From Macrostomum hystrix (lineage: Eukaryota > Platyhelminthes > Macrostomidae): DNA of 64,000 bases. The notes under the pieces were generated by a model. The model saw nothing but the letters and a program-made list of their open reading frames with translations, had not been told where the DNA came from and searched no databases. Positions 58,625-64,000 of the stretch are shown here, piece by piece (the first letter of the stretch is position 1; each line of letters begins with the position of its first letter). The stretch lies in NCBI GenBank assembly GCA_950097015.1, contig CATNEN010000031.1:62001-126000 (forward strand), given 5' to 3'. The translations under genes and the position numbers were made by a program.

Positions 58625-59090
58625 AGCTCGGGAACATTGTCAACTGGGGAACATTGTCAACAGGGGATCATTGTCAACTAGGTGATCATCATCAACTGGG
58701 GGATAATTGTCAACTGGGGGATCATTATCAACAGGGGATCACTGTCAACTAGGTGATCATCATCAACTGGGTGATCATCAACTGGGGGATCATCATCAAC
58801 TGGGTGATCATTGTCAACTGGGGGTTTATTGTCAACTGGGGGATCATCATCAAATGTATCATTGTCAACTGGGTGATCATCATCAACTGGGGGATCATCA
58901 TTAATGGGGAGTCATCATCAAATGGGGTATCATCATCAGTGGGGAGTCATCATCAAATGGGGGATCATTGTCAACTGGGGTATCATTGTCAACTGGGTGA
59001 TCATTGTCAACTTGGTGACAATCATCAACTGGGGGATCATTGTCAACTGGTGATCATCATCAACTGGGTGATTGTTGTCAACTGGGTCAT
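58625..59090 (+). repeat. 18-bp minisatellite, second array
   Basis: Same family of units as 10195-10555 (ATTGTCAACTGGGGGATC, ATCATCAACTGGGTGATC), with more variants. Repetitive open frames on the plus strand are artefacts. Confidence 0.93.
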
Positions 59091-59092
59091 AT

Positions 59093-59368
59093 ATGCGCAA
59101 CCTCCCAAATCTTAGCCGGCCGTGCGACTTAGTTTTTGCTCTAGTTATGACTTAGTTTGTTTCATTGCTCTATTTGCGACTTAGTTTGCTCTCATTTGCT
59201 CATCTCATCTTTTTCTCTCCCTTCTTTCCTTTTCTTCACGCCTTCCTTTTTTGTCCCTTGGTCCCCCCTTTGATTTTTTTGCGCTTGGTTGATTGGTTTT
59301 TGCGACTTACCTTGCTTGGCCCTCGTTTCACCCGGCCGGTTTGGCCGGGTCGGCCGGGTGTTGCGCAT
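59093..59368. mobile_element. Small insert with ATGCGCAAC inverted ends
   Basis: ATGCGCAAC at 59093-59101 and GTTGCGCAT at 59360-59368 bound a stretch unlike the minisatellite around it, rich in GCGACTTAGTTT and GGCCGGG words. Probably a MITE; class unknown. Confidence 0.45.
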
Positions 59369-59470
59369 GTATGAACTGGGTGATCATTGTAGCTTAAAAA
59401 AGCTGAAAATACAGCTGGTAAAAAGTATATACTAGACGAATTAAAATTATTTCTGCTCCCCGAAGGTCTG

Positions 59471-59890
59471 CTTATATATACTAAAAATGAAATGGTTGCT
59501 TGGTTGCTTAGTTGGTTGGTTGCTTGGTTGGTTGGTTGTAATTGATTTTCTCCCAAACGGCTCAACCAATTTTCACCATTTCTTCACCAAAAGATGCCAA
59601 ATATAGGGACAATTATACACATATTTTTATTAAGCTTAACTTTATTGCTAAGGGGATTAAATATTCGAAAAACTGTTTTAGATAGGATGTTTGATGCATT
59701 ACATCAGAGCCAGTTTTGTCAATGTGCATAACACTGCCAATTTTAATGATTGCATCAGGGCCAGTTTTGTTAGAAGTGGGGGATAAGAATTGATAAGAAT
59801 TGCACTGTGTCAAATGTACATAGCTGTGTCAACCCCACTGGCGAGACAAGTCAGTGCAAATTTATAAGATTACATCACAGCTTTTCTCAC
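59471..59890 (+). mobile_element. Non-autonomous Helitron 5' part, second copy
   Basis: TTATATATACTAAAAATGAA followed by GGTTGGTTG repeats, GCTCAACCAATTTTCACC and ATCAGGGCCAGTTTTGTTA, matching 7151-7560 in order. The 3' end was not found. Confidence 0.75.
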
Positions 59891-60443
59891 CTGCATGTGT
59901 GTGTTTGTTTGGAATAGGTAAAATGTGCATAGCAGATTTCAATTCAACGATATATTGCTCAATACTAACGAGACATCTACTCTTTTCTTACTACAACAAT
60001 AATAAATCATCAAACCTTGTCTTAATTAAAGTTTAATCCTATTTATTTGCAATGCCATTCTTTTACAAATAAAACACCCTACCAATTTTTTCTTTTGAGA
60101 TTCTTAAAGATTTATTTAAGATTCTTTACTTAATTCTTTATGTACCACAAAGTGGGGTCATCCTGTGATAGATAGGGGGCCTAGTGATAGGGAAATTATT
60201 CCATAAAGTGGTTGTAGTTGGAACAAAAAAGTTTCCTGTTTTGAACTCAGCACCCCTAAAAACATTTATAGAAAACTGAATTTATTTACCTACTTTAACT
60301 GGAATAATTTTTATAGGATTAAAGTTCAAAAAGCCCTAAAGTAACTCATAGACATTTGGAGTCTTAGCCTCCAAGAGTTGTCTAGTTTTCCCACAGCATG
60401 CCAGTGGTCTTTTCTATATGCTTCTGGATAACTTTCACCAGCC

Positions 60444-60968
60444 ATCATGAACTTTCCCGCATTTAATTATTTTTTATCTTGTTTGTAAATTTCCAGCTTT
60501 GAAGACATTAAAGACATGGCCGGAAGACCTGCCACACCAACAACTATAGTCGAGCCAGCCGATGTTCTTCCTGCCATTGAGCTGAGCGAGTTGGACCTCA
60601 ACCACCGTGAGCTAGCCCTGCTGACGGATGACACAGCAGTCCAGTGGCTGGCACGGCACGGACTTCTGCGGAACAGCATCGACTGCCCGAACTGTGCTAC
60701 CGCAATGTCCTTTCAACGTCGGGCCGGCTGCGACTACACTGACGGCGTGTGCTGGTCCTGCAAAACATGCCGACGCCATCGTTCTATACGGCAGGACAGC
60801 TTTTTTGAGGGCAGCCACCTTAGCCTGGTTCAGCTCTTTATTAACTAATAATCGTGGTACCTAGTGTTTTTTATGCCCCTGAACTTTAATAATACTAATT
60901 TTCATCACCCCGCACTTAAAGGTTACGAAAAAGATAAAAAAATAATTAAACGCGGGAAAGTTCATGAT
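60444..60968 (+). mobile_element. Deleted Merlin-type transposon
   Basis: Inverted ends ATCATGAACTTTCCCGC and onward through an ATTTAATTATTTTTTATCTT-like stretch, about 37 bases with one or two differences, bracket a transposase fragment. The target duplication is unclear. 59891-60443 holds nothing recognised. Confidence 0.75.
60516..60848 (+). pseudogene. Merlin/IS1595-type transposase, N-terminal zinc ribbon only
   Basis: 110 codons from ATG. Residues 57-100 form a zinc-ribbon of the type in IS1595/Merlin transposases: CPNCATAMSFQ ... CWSCKTC, followed by SIRQDSFFEGSHLSL. A stop and the right inverted repeat follow, so the DDE catalytic domain is deleted. Alternatively the fragment could be a domesticated small protein, but the close inverted repeats argue for a deletion derivative. 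Confidence 0.75.
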
Positions 60969-62320
60969 CGCCTAGGCCTACCTACTCCTTTAAAATGGTA
61001 TCTAGGCTTATAAGGCCCAATTATTAAAGCCAAAGGACGCCTGTTAGGCCGAAGCAAAAGATTATAATGTTTTAGTAAGAATGACATGCTTACAACAGAA
61101 TGATTAATAAAATATACAATTTCAGTTTCATTTTCAGTACAAAATGGACCTACACATAATAGCAGTTATGGACGACACAGAATCTTTGTCGCTTTTCGAG
61201 AAAACTGGTTTTAGGACTGTGAAAACGCAATTAATTGTTTAAATGTTTTAACAACTTTTTAGCGCGACAAGATTGTGAGTAATTGAATGTGATTCAAAAG
61301 GAAGTTACCATAATCATATTTCATGTAGGCCTATTAGAGGTTGAAGAGAAAGAAGCAAGCGACTCTTAGGCCCCTTTTTAAAGGTAAGGTAGGTAGGTTG
61401 GCTCAGGCAGCCTGTTTTGCCAATGTTATTCATTTTATGTTTATTTGGATCTCAAGTTTGGAAAAGTTTTCGAAAGGTATAGGCTAGGCCTATATAAGGC
61501 GTGTATCACTGGAATGACAAGACGAAATTTAAAACAGCGCGAAAAATATGTACGTTGCAAACGTCAACATTGCATTATTAAACTTGCGGCGGAATAACAT
61601 CTTTAAAAGAAGTCAAGCCTAAGCCTAGTCTTAGTTTCTCGCTCGTTATCAGTCCCGACTATTTAGTTGTACCTGATCTAAGAATGAGCGTGAGTTAAAA
61701 ACAGCTTTAATGTGTGGAAGTGTGGCATCGCATGCTTCCGTCCATATCAGCATATATCTCTAGCCACACTAGCAAATTAGAGCAGCAAAGAATAGCTCTT
61801 TCCCGAAAAGCTTCTTACAAAGAAGTTTAGAGGACAATTGAATTCGTGAAAAATTAGTAACTTTCGAAAAAATTGCTGGCTGTTATGATTTTAACATCCA
61901 TGTAATGTAACAGCTGTGACCTCACAAGTCTACCACCTAGCGGGCCCTTACCAACCTATAGATACCTATGATACGAACTTCGATCTAAATGCAGAATTGT
62001 AACATACACCAGAAAATTATATCTAGCAGATTCGCCTAGACATAATACGAGCTACTAGAAGTTAACTCGAAAAAAATCGAGCTAGGCTTTCCCACTGGGC
62101 TGCTCTAAACCATGGATGAATAATATAACTGGATCGCCAGAAGCTCGATTTTTTTGGTCCTAGCCATAGACAAGCACCAGCATCACAAGAAGCTCAGAAT
62201 GCCGTACTTTCACACATAGACAAATTGCCGCTGCAGAAACCTTTATTTATGAAATATTCCATTTTATGTCCAAGCACATGCTCGCAATATATGCAGGGCG
62301 GCAAAAGATGGCTTCGCGAG
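60969..62320. other. Intergenic, no gene recognised
   Basis: AT-rich. The TTG-initiated frame before 62321 is open, but ATG 62321 sits best before the THAP domain. Confidence 0.4.
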
Positions 62321-64000
62321 ATGAATAAGGACGTCAGAATTTGTGCTGCAATCGGATGCCTATCCAAAAGTGGACAAGGCACGAAACCTGTCACCCTTTT
62401 TTCTTATCCAATCGGTGATCCGTATCGACTAGCGCAGTGGAACAGCAATGTGCAAGCAAAGCCACATTTCAAATTCGGAGCTCGTAAGTTCCTTTGTGAG
62501 CTGCACTTCGAGCAGCGAGACATGCAGGCTCATGGGAGGAGCAAGCGACTGATGACTGGCGCAGTTCCGAAGCTTGAGTGGACTAAGCTTGAACCGCAAG
62601 AGCTCACTGACTTCCACGATCCAAACTCTTATGCAAACGAAGCTACTGGAGACTGTGAGTTTGAGATGCCGATGCCTGTCAGTTGCAGCGCGGCAACCAC
62701 ACGCACATCAGTCGACCCACCACCAAACACCCGACAGCGCCTGTTGATGCGGCTGAAGCACAAGAAGCGCACGATTAAGACTTTTGGTCCACGCGTTGCA
62801 AAATGGAAAAGTACCGAAGCGACCTTAAAACATGTAAAGCAAATGTTGACTTCTGAAGGTCTCAAGCTGTTTTCTTTACAACCACGAAATACCGCAGGTG
62901 GTTTCAATAACCACGTCAAAGACTTCGCCGAGAGGATCAACTTCTGCTCTCCAAAAGCATATCGAGAGTTGAGAAAATTCATGCACCTCCCTTCGCCGTC
63001 AACCTTGCGGTCTTGGATTGGAGCAGTGGATGGCAGGCCTGGCATTTCCATTGCTGGAGTCAAGAAGGTTGGAGCCCTATCGAAACAGATCTTCGATGGC
63101 GTCGCTTGCAACGACTGGACTCTAGTCATTGATGGCATGCATCTTCGAAAGGAGTTGTGTTGGGAAGCTAGCGAAGGAAGAGTGGTCGGCTATTGTGACT
63201 CAGGGATCCATGAAAATTTAGGTCACAAACTTGCTTCTGAGGCAATCGTTGTCATGGCCTGCCATCTTCAGCGCCCGTGGAAAGTGCCAGTTGCCTACAT
63301 TTTGGCCGCTGCAACATCCCCGGTTCAACAAGTGGAGCTTTTGACGCGTACTATTAGCGCAATGAACGATGAGGGCGTCGTTGTACGCGCGCTCGTGTCG
63401 GACGGTTGCTCTGCGAACCTTGCGACGTACAGGAAACTTGGAGCTGAGCTGCCGTCTAGTCCTTATTTCCAAATCGGTTCGCAACCAGATCGCATATTCG
63501 CATTCATTGACAACAGTCATTTGATAAAGTTGGTGCGCAATTCGCTGGCCGATTTGGGAGTATTCGTTGTTCACGATCGCATCATCAACTGGCACTATCT
63601 GGAACTATTGCACAATCTGCAAGAAGCTGAGGGGGTTCGAATCGGAAATCGGCTGACAAAGAAATGCATTGAATTGTGGCAGCGACACAAGATGAAGGTC
63701 TGCTTGGCTGCACAGACAATCAGTTCGTCCGTCGCTGACGCTCTCACATTCCTAAAGGAGCTTGGAGTTTCGGATTTCCAAAATTGTGATGAAACGGTCC
63801 GCTTTATTGCATTGATGGACCATCTGTTCGACATCTTCAACTCGAGGTGAGCCGGTATATTAAACCAAAATAGCATAAAGACGCGCAATCATGGCCTTTA
63901 AATTTGCATCCGTTTTTTGCAGGACTCCGTCGGCGTCAGGCTGGAAAGGTCCCATTTGGAAGTCGCAAGCAAGCCTTTCGACCACATTCGCGTTTCTCGA
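62321..64000 (+). CDS. THAP-domain P-type transposase, runs off the window
   Basis: An uninterrupted exon 62321-63847 is followed by a donor (GTGAGC), a short intron and an acceptor TTTTGCAG at 63915-63922; the next exon continues past 64000. The THAP zinc finger lies at residues about 5-70 (CAAIGC ... FLCELHFEQRD). A basic linker follows, then the P-type region with PSPSTLRSWIGAVDGRPGI, VIDGMHLRKELCWE (candidate first catalytic Asp), ALVSDGCSANLATYR (candidate second) and FAFIDNSHLIKLVRNSL, equivalent to the P-element Asp-x-x-His-x-x-Lys-x-x-Arg-Asn segment. It differs from the dead P-like gene in COG8. It may be an active transposon or a THAP9-like domesticated gene; no inverted repeat was found upstream. 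Confidence 0.85.

Larger units (their letters stand above)
58380..59465 (+). mobile_element. Non-autonomous Helitron related to copy C, 3' end lost
   Basis: Contains the AATCATGGCAAAACCAGAG unit (58390-58480), a long ATTGTCAACTGGGGGATC array (58625-59090), and the tail AGCTGGTAAAAAGTATATAC ... TTTCTGCTCCCCGAAGG that in copy C precedes the hairpin. Here the sequence goes directly into another Helitron 5' end near 59471. A 276-bp insert interrupts the array at 59093-59368. Confidence 0.75.

Overview
The window is nuclear DNA of an invertebrate animal. The genes are split by spliceosomal introns with GT/AG borders and encode conserved eukaryotic proteins: COG8, a KLHL2/KLHL3-type adaptor, GPN1 and the proteasome ATPase Rpt2. 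Penelope, Helitron, P, hAT, Merlin, Tc1/mariner, Ty3 and LINE remains are mixed in. A DM9 (DUF3421) gene and a tRNA-derived SINE would suit a lophotrochozoan such as a flatworm, but the sequence alone does not fix the species. All exon borders were derived by hand from reading frame, splice signals and remembered family features.

Layout. 0-5.1 kb: Penelope-like remnant, then about 3 kb of GTAGAGGAGG-type purine minisatellite. 6.9-10.7 kb: a stack of Helitrons with clear TC...CTAG ends, two of them carrying or interrupted by minisatellites. 12.1-15.3 kb: a dead Ty3/gypsy element on the minus strand. 16.2-25.8 kb: COG8 in three exons; its 7 kb second intron is a transposon nest (Tc1/IS630-like remnant, P-like element, tyrosine recombinase, SINE). 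26.8-30 kb: mariner remnant and a fold-back repeat. 31.4-32.1 kb: two-exon DM9 gene. 34.1-34.35 kb: hAT MITE with a perfect 8-bp target duplication.

35.0-54.1 kb is a run of four minus-strand genes: a secreted protein with seven Ig-like and three LDLa modules (12 exons, 855 codons, all intron phases consistent, an antisense LINE in one intron), a KLHL2/3-type BTB-BACK-Kelch protein (a Tc1-like element with long inverted repeats in one intron), GPN1, and PSMC1/Rpt2. PSMC1 has no start codon in its main exon: the splice acceptor lies directly before codon 2. This implies a one-codon first exon or a trans-spliced leader ending in AUG.

55.3-64 kb is again transposon-rich: a second copy of the coding Helitron with a different internal deletion, a minisatellite-bearing Helitron copy, a deleted Merlin element, and an intact-looking THAP/P-type transposase running off the right edge. 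The housekeeping genes have separate roles (Golgi tethering, CUL3 ubiquitin ligase, Pol II assembly, proteasome). Shared strand and possible trans-splicing link them, not a common pathway.
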